Assembly: GCF_006065315.1 (NCBI RefSeq)
Contig: NZ_CP040749.1
Span: forward strand, 2,618,501 to 2,682,500
Direction of reading: 5' to 3'
DNA from: Aureibaculum algae
GTDB lineage: Bacteria; Bacteroidota; Bacteroidia; Flavobacteriales; Flavobacteriaceae
DNA length: 64,000 bases
Below the pieces are notes generated by a model, which saw only the letters and a list, made by a program, of their open reading frames with translations, did not search any database and was not told the origin of the DNA. Shown here piece after piece: positions 16,553 to 25,837 of this stretch (positions within the stretch are counted from its first letter, which is position 1; each line of letters opens with the position of its first letter). Both the position numbers and the translations under genes were made by a program.

Positions 16553-18844
16553 TTTGCCGCTTAATATAGCATATACCAATTCCTTCGTCAATGGCTGTTC
16601 ACCCGCTTTTTCTCTAATTTCTTTAAATGAGAATCTAAAATCACAGCCAGATTTATAAGCACTACAACCATAACTTTCCTTGCCTTTTATAATAGTACCT
16701 TTTTTACATTTAGGACAAATTAACGCATCAGAAGTTGGTTTTTTAGCCGTTTTCTTTTCTTCTAAAACCAAATTAAACTGGTCATCAAAACGGACGAGAC
16801 CTTCAACAGTTCCATGATCAGATGTAAACCCTTTTAAGTTTACAGTAGATTCTTTTTGAAGTAACCGAATCAATTGTTTTTCTGATATTTTCTTCTCCAT
16901 AAAGGAAAACGGAAGTACAAAATTACAGCCATTTTTGTAATTGCTACATCCATAAGCACTCTTACCTTTTAAGAGTGTTCCTTTTTTACATTTGGGACAA
17001 GTTTCTGCTGTAATTCCCGATACCTTTTTTACCTTTTTCTCTTTTTCGCGATTTTGAAGTACTGTATTTTGAGAAATGTTAGCACGTTTAGTTTCACTTC
17101 GTACTTCATAAACCAATTGATCTACCATACGTTTCATATTCTTTATAAAAGTACCCGCACTAAATTCTCCTTTTTCAATATCTTTTAATTGCTTTTCCCA
17201 TTTACCCGTTAACTCCGCTGATTTTAACAATTCATTTTGAATGGTTTCAATCAATCGAATTCCCGTTACTGTCGGAATCAACTGCTTTTTATTTCGTTTA
17301 ATATACTGTCTTCTAAACAGTGTTTCAATAATATTCGCTCTTGTTGATGGTCTTCCAATACCATTGTCTTTCATTAGATCTCTCAACTCTTCATCATCAA
17401 CTTGTTTTCCAGCTGTTTCCATAGCACGTAGGAGGGAAGCCTCCGTAAATTGATTCGGTGCTTTGGTTTGTTTTTCCAAAAAAGATGGTTCATGTGGCCC
17501 TTTTTCACCCTTAACAAAATTAGGAAGCATACCACTTTCATTGCTTGTCGTTTCCGTATTTTTATTTTCAAAGACAACTCGCCATCCTTTTTTTAAGATT
17601 TCTTTTCCTGTGGTTTTAAAATTAACTTCTGCAGCTTTACCAATTACTGTCGTGTTTGAAACAGAACAGTCTTCATAAAAAACTGCTATAAAACGTCTCG
17701 TAATGATATCATAGACTTGTTGTTGATTGTATTGCAACGGAATTTGTACACCAGTTGGAATTATTGCATGGTGATCGGTTACTTTTTTATCATTAAAAAC
17801 CCGTGTCGATTTCTTTATCTTTTTACCTAATAAAGGTTGCGTTAATTCTGCATATTTGGTTAGGTTTTTAAGAATTCCAGCTACTTTTGGATATACATCA
17901 TTAGGTAGAAAAGTAGTATCTACACGAGGATAAGTAACTACTTTTTGTTCATATAATTTTTGGACTATTTTTAAGGTTTCATCTGCTGAAAAGCTGAATC
18001 TTTTATTGCAATACACCTGCAATCCTGTTAAGTCGAATAGTTTTGGTGCATAATCTTTTCCTTTCTTTTTCGTGGCCGAAACAATTTCAAACTCATCTTC
18101 CTTTACCTTATCCGCCAATACTTGTCCGTCTTCCATTTTAAGAAAACGACCTTCCTCATAACTAAATAAGGTATCACGATAAAGGGTTTGTAACTCCCAA
18201 TAAGGTTGAGGTTTAAAGTTTTCAATTTCTAAGAATCGATTGACCACCATAGCCAAGGTTGGTGTTTGTACACGTCCTACAGAAAGTACTTGTTTGTAAC
18301 CACCGTGTTTAACAGTATATAAACGTGTAGCATTCATTCCTAATAGCCAATCACCAATGGCTCTAGAAAACCCTGCATAATAAAGATTATCATAATCTTC
18401 TGAAGGTTTCAATTTTTGGAACCCCTCTTTTATCGCTTCGGTAGTTAAGGAAGAAATCCACAATCGCTCCACTTTCCCCTTATACCCCGCTTGATCTAAA
18501 ACCCATCGCTGAATCAATTCTCCTTCTTGACCCGCATCCCCACAATTGATCACAACTTCCGCTTTATCAAATAGACTTTTAACAATATTAAATTGCTTTT
18601 GAATCCCTGTATTATCAACAACTTTGGTCATAAATTTTTCGGGAAGCATGGGTAGATTATTCAAATCCCAACTTTTCCAATGGGGTTTATAATCATTAGG
18701 TTCCATCAAGGTACATAAATGTCCAAATGTGTACGTAACTGCATATCCATTACCTTCATAATAACCATCATGTCTAGTTTTTGCACCTAACACTTCGGCA
18801 ATTTCTCTGGCAACACTTGGTTTTTCGGCAATACAAACCTTCAT
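16547..18844 (-). CDS. topB: Type IA DNA topoisomerase, topoisomerase III (TopB-like), with altered Toprim motif
   Basis: The 765-residue enzyme follows TopB. The Toprim start is CIAEKPSVA (Glu7); GDAGQEGEL (103-111) stands where E. coli topoisomerase III has DPDREGQ; LSVGRVQTP lies near 187-195; and the catalytic tyrosine is Tyr305 in TYPRVDTT. Two C-terminal C4 zinc ribbons follow (CPKCKKGT...YGCSNYKNGC and CPKCKKGT...YGCSAYKSGC). It relaxes or decatenates DNA by single-strand passage. The second Asp of the DxD pair is Gly105 and the next Arg is Gln106, while Asp103 and Glu107 remain. The gene is single, minus strand, and shares a terminator with its convergent neighbour. Confidence 0.9.
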   Translation of the reverse strand: MKVCIAEKPSVAREIAEVLGAKTRHDGYYEGNGYAVTYTFGHLCTLMEPNDYKPHWKSWDLNNLPMLPEKFMTKVVDNTGIQKQFNIVKSLFDKAEVVINCGDAGQEGELIQRWVLDQAGYKGKVERLWISSLTTEAIKEGFQKLKPSEDYDNLYYAGFSRAIGDWLLGMNATRLYTVKHGGYKQVLSVGRVQTPTLAMVVNRFLEIENFKPQPYWELQTLYRDTLFSYEEGRFLKMEDGQVLADKVKEDEFEIVSATKKKGKDYAPKLFDLTGLQVYCNKRFSFSADETLKIVQKLYEQKVVTYPRVDTTFLPNDVYPKVAGILKNLTKYAELTQPLLGKKIKKSTRVFNDKKVTDHHAIIPTGVQIPLQYNQQQVYDIITRRFIAVFYEDCSVSNTTVIGKAAEVNFKTTGKEILKKGWRVVFENKNTETTSNESGMLPNFVKGEKGPHEPSFLEKQTKAPNQFTEASLLRAMETAGKQVDDEELRDLMKDNGIGRPSTRANIIETLFRRQYIKRNKKQLIPTVTGIRLIETIQNELLKSAELTGKWEKQLKDIEKGEFSAGTFIKNMKRMVDQLVYEVRSETKRANISQNTVLQNREKEKKVKKVSGITAETCPKCKKGTLLKGKSAYGCSNYKNGCNFVLPFSFMEKKISEKQLIRLLQKESTVNLKGFTSDHGTVEGLVRFDDQFNLVLEEKKTAKKPTSDALICPKCKKGTIIKGKESYGCSAYKSGCDFRFSFKEIREKAGEQPLTKELVYAILSGKK

Positions 18845-19071
18845 TTAAATAATTGTTTTAAGCGATGCAAAATAATGATAAAATATAGTAGCAGCAAGAA
18901 TAATTAAAGTTAAGGTCTACGATAAGAAAACAAGACCGAAATCATTTTTATCATAACTGATATAAATCATTGTGTTACAAATATTAAGATTATAAATTGA
19001 AGTAAAATTTAATTTTAATAGTAAAGAATATTTTAAACTATAATTTCAATAACAATGCAAAATTTATCAAC

Positions 19072-20187
19072 ATGAAAACCTCAAATCATATATCTCGTTT
19101 TTTTCAAGTAACCATTAGTTTTTTAGTCCTTTTGGTTTTATTTGTGCTCGTAAGTTTTAAAGATAGCGGAAAAGAAGCAGCTATTAATGATAAAGTACAA
19201 CCCGCTCAAGATACGAAAGGTTTAATTGAGTCTGTATGGCATGTTAAAGGTATTTACCCTGATGGTCGGTTATTAGATATTATTGCTGTAGATGCTTACG
19301 GAGAATCTTATAAGGTAAAAGCCCTTCAAAAAGGAGATCAAAGAACACTTATGAGTATTAAGGCTTTGGTTAGTGATAAAATTATTCCTGTTAAATTATT
19401 GGTTAATGAAGGCAAACAGACTCCGCTTGTAGCCATAGCTAAAGATAGTACTGTATATCAAATTAAAGCGGTGGCACCCAATGGTGAACGTTTAAGTGTA
19501 AGGGGTGTATTACGTTCTGGAAATATCATTCATATAAAAGTAATAGGTAAAAATGGTGAATTCTATGGTCTAAAAGCAATTTCTCCTGAAGGTCAACTAC
19601 ACGATATAAAAGGAGTTAAAACTAAGAAAGAAGATTTAGAATATACCCTTTTTGGAGCCAATGTTTACGCCCATGTTAAAGCAATACCACAAGCTGCAGC
19701 CGCTGATGACAATTTTCTTTGGCATATTGTAGGAGTACATCCTGAAGGATATTTTCTGGAAGTAAAAGCTTTAGATGATAAAGGAAATACATTTGATGTC
19801 AATGCTATTTTAGATTCAGACCAACGAAGTTTAATAAACATAAAAGCTTTTAAAAGTGATACAGAAATATTGCCAGTTAAAATAGTGTCAAGTACAGATA
19901 ATTATAAAACAGTAGCAGCCATAGGTGAAAAAGGATCTATTTACAAACTTGTTGCTATTGATAAAAATGGAGATCAATTGGAAGTAAAGGGAGTTCGTGA
20001 ATTTGAGAATATAATTGATATAAAAGTAATAAATAAAGAAGGTGAATTCTATGGTGTTAAAGCCGTTTCTCAAGCAGGTCAAATGAATGATGTAAAAGGA
20101 ATGAAAATGTTAAATGAACCTATTGAAATGAAAATAGACACCGTGGCCATATATGCACATGTAAAAGCTTTTCAACAAGTATATTAA
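19072..20187 (+). CDS. Exported protein made of two tandem ~160-residue repeats; unknown function
   Basis: The 371-residue protein has an N-terminal hydrophobic segment (about 11-29) that is an uncleaved anchor or signal peptide. The rest is a duplication: residues 53-207 and 214-371 align with an offset of 161. Shared segments include WHVKGIYPDG/WHIVGVHPEG, GEFYGLKAISPEGQ/GEFYGVKAVSQAGQ and VYAHVKAIPQ/IYAHVKAFQQ. Within each half there are short beta motifs of the form (I/V)KAxxxxG(E/D), suggesting a repetitive beta structure. I do not recognise a named domain with certainty. It precedes an outer-membrane receptor gene by 129 bases, and that gene has its own -7 box. Confidence 0.75.
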   Translation: MKTSNHISRFFQVTISFLVLLVLFVLVSFKDSGKEAAINDKVQPAQDTKGLIESVWHVKGIYPDGRLLDIIAVDAYGESYKVKALQKGDQRTLMSIKALVSDKIIPVKLLVNEGKQTPLVAIAKDSTVYQIKAVAPNGERLSVRGVLRSGNIIHIKVIGKNGEFYGLKAISPEGQLHDIKGVKTKKEDLEYTLFGANVYAHVKAIPQAAAADDNFLWHIVGVHPEGYFLEVKALDDKGNTFDVNAILDSDQRSLINIKAFKSDTEILPVKIVSSTDNYKTVAAIGEKGSIYKLVAIDKNGDQLEVKGVREFENIIDIKVINKEGEFYGVKAVSQAGQMNDVKGMKMLNEPIEMKIDTVAIYAHVKAFQQVY

Positions 20188-20283
20188 GTAGATCAATAAG
20201 TGTTATTTTTTACAATTATATTACTACTTTTTTATATAAATAATTCTTTTTCGAATAGTGCATTACTATTCTAAAATGATTGT

Positions 20284-20291
20284 TAGTTTTG
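20284..20291 (+). promoter_or_regulatory. -7 box TAGTTTTG before the outer-membrane receptor gene
   Basis: This is an exact TAnnTTTG match 25 bases before the ATG at 20317. The -33 element is not clear. Confidence 0.5.
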
Positions 20292-20316
20292 TCGGCAATT
20301 AAAAATTCAAAACTAA

Positions 20317-22827
20317 ATGTCATTTAAAGAAAAGTTAACAGTGCTATTGTTACTAATTGTTGTGCAATTATCATTTGGACAAATTAAAGGAAAAATTGTA
20401 GATGCATCTGATAATTCTCCATTAGAATTTGCAACCGTAGCCCTTTTTAATTCTGAAGATGGTACTGCCATAAATGGTGTAATTACAGAAGCAGATGGTG
20501 CTTTTTCTTTCGCTAATATAAAAACAGGAACCTATTATATTGAAGCTTCATTTTTAGGTTATACCACACGTAAAATTAAAAGCATTGTGGTTTCTAAAAA
20601 GGGGATATTGGTAGATTTAGCTACTGTCAAACTAACGATGGGCAATGAATTGAATGAAGTAATAGTAAAAGGAGAAAAAGCGACCGTGGTTCATAAAATT
20701 GACCGTCAAGTATTTGATACTAAAAAATATCAAAGTAGTGAAGGCGGTAATGCTGTAGATATTATAAAAAACTTACCATCTGTTAGTGTAGATGGCCAGG
20801 GAGCTATTAGTGTTAGAGGAAGCCAAGGATTTGCTGTTCTGGTTAATGGTAAGCCGACGCAAGGTGATGCAAGTGCTATATTAGCACAATTACCAGCAAA
20901 TGCCTTACAAAGTGTCGAATTGATTACAGCTCCTTCTGCAAAGTATGATCCGGAAGGAAAAGGTGGTATTTTAAATATTATTACCAAAAAAGGTGCTACT
21001 GATGGGGTTTATGCTCAAGTTAATGTGCGTGGCGGATTCCCTTCTATAGAACCTTATGATACGAAAGTTGATGCCCAACGTTATGGCATAGATGCTACTG
21101 TCAATAAAAGAAATGACAAGTGGAATCTTTCTTTTGGAGCCAGCTATCAACGAAATGATAAATCGGGTAGGCGAGAAGGCGATATGTTCATTGTTAACGA
21201 TGCCGAAAATAAAACTACATTTCTCCCTTCTGATGGAGAACGAAGCTTCGATGAAATCACTTATAATGGCCGCTTTAATGTTGATTTTACACCCAACGAT
21301 GCTGACACCTATTCTCTAGGTTTATTTGCAGGAAAACACACGAAAGATAGATTGGCTGATATAGTATATTACGATAATCATGCGGTTTCGCCTATTGGAA
21401 GTGACAACAGAATTTATACATTGCAATATTATAATCACAATTTAAGAATTAGAAAAGGAGACTTTGCCTTAGGTAGCTTTGACTATACTCATAAATTTAA
21501 AAACGAATCTAAAATAGCTGCGTCTATATTATATGAATACACTTTTTTAGGTGGCCCAACGGTTAATGACAATTTAGGATACCCCGATAACAATATTATT
21601 TATCAACAAGAGTATAATACCAATGACAATCCACTCTACGGTACGCGTATTAATTTAGATTATCAATGGAAACCGTTTGTTTTCGGAACCATAGAAACAG
21701 GATATCAATTTCGTAATTTAGATCACTCTGGAGAGTTTGTATATGAACGAAACGGAAATTTGGTCTCTGAATTTTCTTCAGATATTGAAATGAACAGAAC
21801 CATTCATTCTGGTTATTTACAATTAACAGGAGCCAAAAACAAATGGGATTATGCTGCGGGCGTACGCTTAGAGTCTATGGATAGAACCTATGAAGAATCA
21901 TTAAAAAGTGAAATTATGCCAAACCGTTACACATATGATTTCTTCAAAATATTTCCATCGGCATCTGTTCAATATAAAGTAAATGACAAAACCAATCTTA
22001 AGGCGGCATATAGCAAAAGGTTAGAACGCACTACTACTTTTAAAATGAACAGTTTTGCAGAACGTGAACATTCAGAGGTTTTTGAACAAGGTGATAACAA
22101 ATTATTACCAGAATTTATCGACTTGGTAGAATTGGGTATCACAAAAAATATGGGGAAAGGTAATTCCGTATATGCTACAGCCTATTATAGGCATGTAGAT
22201 AATGTTATCAATCGTGTCAACACCTTGGCTTATGAGCCGAATGGTGCTGTAATTGATAGTATTATTAATAGAGTGTATTCTAATGTAGGTAAGAGTAATG
22301 CTGTTGGATTGGAAATAGGAGCAACGATAAAGCCCACTAAAAATTGGACTAATTTTGTAGGTTTTAACATTTACAATTATACCATAGCTGGTGCTTTAAA
22401 TTTCAACCATAGAGATGGTATAGAAAGAACCTATACCATTGATTCTGAATCAACTATTTATTCGGTCAATCTAAATTCTACCTATTCTTTTTGGCAAAAT
22501 GCATCTGTTCAACTCTCTTTTAATTATTTATCAGATAGAAATACAGCAATGGGTGAAGATTCTAGATTTTATGCTCCAAATTTAACCCTTAAAAAATCAT
22601 TTTTAGATAATAAGTTAACAGCAACATTACAATGGCAAAATATAGATATGGGCTTATTAAACACCAATGAGCAACGTATTACAACGTCAAGACCAGGTCA
22701 ATTTTATACAACCACCAATTATGTTTATGAAGTAGATATGGTATCGTTAAACCTATCGTATACATTTAATGCAGCTAAGAATAAAGCTAAATTTATTGAT
22801 AGTGAATTTGGAAAGCGAGAATTTTAG
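20317..22827 (+). CDS. Outer-membrane receptor, TonB-dependent-like (CarboxypepD_reg plus plug plus OMP beta-barrel)
   Basis: The 836-residue protein has a signal peptide (about 1-21). A carboxypeptidase-regulatory-like domain at about 23-105 (GKIVDASDNSPLEFATVALF) follows, then a plug domain (SVDGQGAISVRGSQGFAVLVNGKP near 155-178). A beta-barrel of the OMP_b-brl_3 type runs to the C-terminus, with many YxxxxxF strands. It should sit in the outer membrane and import or bind a large ligand. No SusD partner is adjacent, so a glycan role is not supported. The substrate is unknown. Confidence 0.88.
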   Translation: MSFKEKLTVLLLLIVVQLSFGQIKGKIVDASDNSPLEFATVALFNSEDGTAINGVITEADGAFSFANIKTGTYYIEASFLGYTTRKIKSIVVSKKGILVDLATVKLTMGNELNEVIVKGEKATVVHKIDRQVFDTKKYQSSEGGNAVDIIKNLPSVSVDGQGAISVRGSQGFAVLVNGKPTQGDASAILAQLPANALQSVELITAPSAKYDPEGKGGILNIITKKGATDGVYAQVNVRGGFPSIEPYDTKVDAQRYGIDATVNKRNDKWNLSFGASYQRNDKSGRREGDMFIVNDAENKTTFLPSDGERSFDEITYNGRFNVDFTPNDADTYSLGLFAGKHTKDRLADIVYYDNHAVSPIGSDNRIYTLQYYNHNLRIRKGDFALGSFDYTHKFKNESKIAASILYEYTFLGGPTVNDNLGYPDNNIIYQQEYNTNDNPLYGTRINLDYQWKPFVFGTIETGYQFRNLDHSGEFVYERNGNLVSEFSSDIEMNRTIHSGYLQLTGAKNKWDYAAGVRLESMDRTYEESLKSEIMPNRYTYDFFKIFPSASVQYKVNDKTNLKAAYSKRLERTTTFKMNSFAEREHSEVFEQGDNKLLPEFIDLVELGITKNMGKGNSVYATAYYRHVDNVINRVNTLAYEPNGAVIDSIINRVYSNVGKSNAVGLEIGATIKPTKNWTNFVGFNIYNYTIAGALNFNHRDGIERTYTIDSESTIYSVNLNSTYSFWQNASVQLSFNYLSDRNTAMGEDSRFYAPNLTLKKSFLDNKLTATLQWQNIDMGLLNTNEQRITTSRPGQFYTTTNYVYEVDMVSLNLSYTFNAAKNKAKFIDSEFGKREF

Positions 22828-22883
22828 AAGGATTATCGTTTTACAAAATTCAGATAACTTTAACATTTTCTTATAGATTTCTA

Positions 22884-22915
22884 TTTGGGCAAAAATTACA
22901 CATTATATATTTTTG
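22884..22915 (+). promoter_or_regulatory. Promoter TTTG-N20-TATTTTTG
   Basis: A -33 TTTG at 22884-22887 and -7 TATTTTTG at 22908-22915 give the best-spaced Bacteroidota promoter in the window. It reads into the small secreted-protein gene at 22967. Confidence 0.7.
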
Positions 22916-22966
22916 GGACTTAATAACAATGAATTTAAATAATATTAACTCTAAATTTTGTGTATA

Positions 22967-23320
22967 ATGAAAAAAATGGTATTAACCTTTGCTTTAACTA
23001 TATGTTCATTTACTTTGTTTGCAACGAACAATCCTGATGTGAAAGAAGGGGATGTTTTGAAGATAGGAAAACCAATTGTAAAGGAATATAAACATATAAA
23101 ATTCCCAAAATCAAACTTTATAATTAAACGTGGTGGAATTGTAAGTTACCAAAACATAGTAGGTAGTTTGGTTCTGGTTACTGGAGTAAAAGAGAAAAAA
23201 GACGGGACTAAAATTGTGAAAATAAGTCGTAATGATGGTGGTCGTTTCTTTGGAAGTCATACTGTTGTTAAAGTAGATATTGACAATGCTTTAAAATCAG
23301 GTGAATTAATAGTTCATTAA
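22967..23320 (+). CDS. Small secreted protein of unknown function
   Basis: The 117-residue product starts at ATG 22967 (MKKMVLTF). A nine-base longer version would need TTG and gains nothing. A signal peptide ends near residue 19 (TLFATN). The mature part is basic and beta-rich (KFPKSNFIIKRGGIVSYQNIVGSLVLVTGV) and I recognise no family. It has its own consensus promoter and a loose hairpin downstream, so it is probably monocistronic. It is probably periplasmic or secreted. Confidence 0.7.
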   Translation: MKKMVLTFALTICSFTLFATNNPDVKEGDVLKIGKPIVKEYKHIKFPKSNFIIKRGGIVSYQNIVGSLVLVTGVKEKKDGTKIVKISRNDGGRFFGSHTVVKVDIDNALKSGELIVH

Positions 23321-23346
23321 TTCAAGTTTAAATTATTAAGAGTTTT

Positions 23347-23416
23347 CCCTTTTTCAACTACGTCCTTTTTCCATTAGACATTTAATAGAACGTAGTAGTT
23401 ATAGGGATTTTTTTTA
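23347..23416 (+). terminator. Imperfect long hairpin with T-run
   Basis: CCC...AACTACGT (23347-23363) pairs imperfectly with ACGTAGTAGTT...GGG, followed by nine T residues ending near 23416. It probably ends the small secreted-protein transcript. Confidence 0.45.
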
Positions 23417-23695
23417 TCTTCATGGATATGATTCTATATGCAAAAAGTTAAAATTTAAACATAAAATTTTAATAGCGGTAGTAAGTAACTTTATAGCAAC
23501 TCGTTATTTTTTTTATTTCTTTCACAAAACATCATTTAACGTGTTGTGTTTTATAAAAAGTTTTTTGTAGTTATCAAAATTCGATTGAATCAATTTTCGG
23601 AAAGAAGAGTTTATAAGATTGGAGTATTTAATGATTTCATGCTCATTATTTTTTATATGATAAAGGGGTATCTCCCAATTAAAATATAAAAAAAC

Positions 23696-23703
23696 TATCT
23701 TTG
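23696..23703 (+). promoter_or_regulatory. -7 box TATCTTTG of the M13 peptidase gene
   Basis: This is an exact TAnnTTTG match 30 bases before the ATG at 23734. Confidence 0.6.
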
Positions 23704-23733
23704 ACTGAATAACAACTTAACTCTTATACTTTT

Positions 23734-25746
23734 ATGAAAAAACTTATTTATGTTATCCTCTTAACACTAACCTTTGTTTCTTGTAAAGAAGAGGCCACTG
23801 TCACTGCACCGAGTAAAATTGTTTTTGATGGAATTGATAGTTCAATTAAACCTGGTGACGATTTTTTTAACCATGTAAATAAAATATGGTTAGATACCGC
23901 TGTAATTGCTGATGATCAGATAGGCGTAGGGTCTTATCGCTTTTTAAATATTCCACAACAAGAACTACTTAAAAACATTTTAGAAGAAGTTTCTCAAAAA
24001 GAACATCCAAAAGGAAGTGTTGAGCAATTGGTAGGTGACTTTTTTGCCTCGGGTATGGATACCGTTAGCATTAATGAACGCGGTAGCAAACCTATTCAAC
24101 CTATATTAGATAGAATTAATGCGATTACTGATGTTTCTTCCATAACAGAATTCGCAGCGACACAAATAAAGTCTGGTGATTATTCAATATTTAGCCCTTA
24201 TATTTCTCCAGATCAAAAAAACAGTACACTAAATATTTTACACTTCTCGCAAACGGGATTAGGATTACCAGATCGCGACTACTATTTTAAGGACGATCCT
24301 TCAGTAAAAAGTATTCAAGAAGCCTACAAAACCTATTTAACTACCTTATTTGAATTGGTAGGAGAATCAGATGCTAAAGCTAAAGCTGATATTGTTTACA
24401 GCATTGAAAAGCAAATGGCAACATCTCATAAAACACGTATAGAACGCAGAGTTGTTAAAGAAAATTACCACAAGCTTGCTGTCGCTGATTTGAATACAAA
24501 ACATCCAAACATTGGTTGGTCTGCTTTATTGAAAAACTTAGGAACAGCAGTAGATTCAGTAGATGTACGACAAACTGCTTATTATGATACTTTAAATACA
24601 ATGCTAACTTCTGTTCCTTTAGAAAATTGGAAATTGTATCTAAAAGCAAATTCTATCGGAAGTCATGACAATATTTTGAGTAAACCTTTTCAAGATGCCT
24701 CATTTGAATATTCTAAAGTTATTTCTGGTCAATCCGTCCAACAACCACGTACAAAACTAATGGTGCGTCGTGTAGATCAGCAAATAGGTTTTGCCTTAGG
24801 TCAATTATATGTTAAGCGTTATTTTAATGAAGATGCCAAAAAGCGTGCTTTAGATTTGGTTAATAATTTTCAAACAACATTAGAAAAGCGAATTGACAAG
24901 TTGGATTGGATGAGTGATAGTACCAAGGTAAAAGCAAAAGAGAAACTCTTTGCCATTAGCAAAAAAATTGGCTACCCAGATGTATGGAGAAGCTATGATG
25001 CTAACATTGAGAGGGCACAATTCTTTGAAAACGTAGTTGCCTTAAATAAAGATGATTATCAATACCAACTAAAACAATTAAATAAAGCTCCAAATAGAGA
25101 TGAATGGCATACCACACCCTCTACAGTAACGGCCTATTACAATCCCTCATTAAACGAAATTGTATTTCCAGCTGGTATTTTACAAGCCCCATATTTTGAT
25201 TTATATGCTGATGATGCTGTAAATTACGGTGGTATTGGTATGGTTATCGGTCACGAGTTTACACATGCCTTTGACGATCAAGGGGCACAATACGATAAAG
25301 ATGGAAATGTAACCGATTGGTGGACGGAAAATGATTACACCAAGTTCAAAGCTAAAACGCAACAAATTATTGATCAATACAGTGCTTTTACGGTATTAGA
25401 TAGTGTACATTTAAAAGGCGGATTAACGGTTGGTGAAAACACTGCAGATAATGGTGGAATCTCAATTGCCTTTGACGCATTTAAAATGACCGATCAAGGA
25501 AAAGACACGATTAAAATTGGTGGCTATACACCTAACCAACGCTTCTTTTTATCGGTGGCGAACATATGGCGTGTAAAAACACGTGATGCCTATTTACGTA
25601 ATTATGTAGCCACAGATCCACATTCACCTCCGATTTGGCGTGTAAATGGCCCATTAATGAACTTTACTCCTTTTTATGAGGCTTTTAATGTACAGCCGGG
25701 TGAAGCGAATTACAAAACAGAAGAGGAGCGTATAAAAATTTGGTAA
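23734..25746 (+). CDS. M13 (neprilysin/PepO) family metallopeptidase, lipoprotein
   Basis: The 670-residue protein starts with a lipoprotein signal (MKKLIYVILLTLTFVSC, Cys17). An N-terminal Peptidase_M13_N domain runs to about 450 and the catalytic domain follows. The zinc site is HEFTH (His507, Glu508, His511), and the third ligand Glu568 lies in GENTADNGG, in place of the usual GENIADNGG. The C-terminus EERIKIW is the family ending (normally R-x-x-x-W). It degrades oligopeptides in the periplasm or at the outer-membrane surface. It is monocistronic with a promoter and a strong terminator. Confidence 0.94.
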   Translation: MKKLIYVILLTLTFVSCKEEATVTAPSKIVFDGIDSSIKPGDDFFNHVNKIWLDTAVIADDQIGVGSYRFLNIPQQELLKNILEEVSQKEHPKGSVEQLVGDFFASGMDTVSINERGSKPIQPILDRINAITDVSSITEFAATQIKSGDYSIFSPYISPDQKNSTLNILHFSQTGLGLPDRDYYFKDDPSVKSIQEAYKTYLTTLFELVGESDAKAKADIVYSIEKQMATSHKTRIERRVVKENYHKLAVADLNTKHPNIGWSALLKNLGTAVDSVDVRQTAYYDTLNTMLTSVPLENWKLYLKANSIGSHDNILSKPFQDASFEYSKVISGQSVQQPRTKLMVRRVDQQIGFALGQLYVKRYFNEDAKKRALDLVNNFQTTLEKRIDKLDWMSDSTKVKAKEKLFAISKKIGYPDVWRSYDANIERAQFFENVVALNKDDYQYQLKQLNKAPNRDEWHTTPSTVTAYYNPSLNEIVFPAGILQAPYFDLYADDAVNYGGIGMVIGHEFTHAFDDQGAQYDKDGNVTDWWTENDYTKFKAKTQQIIDQYSAFTVLDSVHLKGGLTVGENTADNGGISIAFDAFKMTDQGKDTIKIGGYTPNQRFFLSVANIWRVKTRDAYLRNYVATDPHSPPIWRVNGPLMNFTPFYEAFNVQPGEANYKTEEERIKIW

Positions 25747-25780
25747 AACAAGCTTTTTTAATCCTTTATAAAAATAAATA

Positions 25781-25812
25781 AACCAGAGAACTTATAAGCT
25801 CTGGTTTTTTTT
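25781..25812 (+). terminator. Rho-independent terminator after the M13 peptidase
   Basis: AACCAGAG pairs with CTCTGGTT across a 10-base loop, followed by eight T residues. Confidence 0.85.
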
Positions 25813-25837
25813 GCTTAAAGTTTTTCAATAAAAAACA

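Larger units (their letters stand above)
23321..23733. other. Intergenic region, 413 bases
   Basis: The left part carries the imperfect hairpin and the right end the -7 box of the M13 peptidase gene. The AT-rich middle (about 23420-23690) has no frame, repeat or RNA structure that I can support. Confidence 0.55.
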
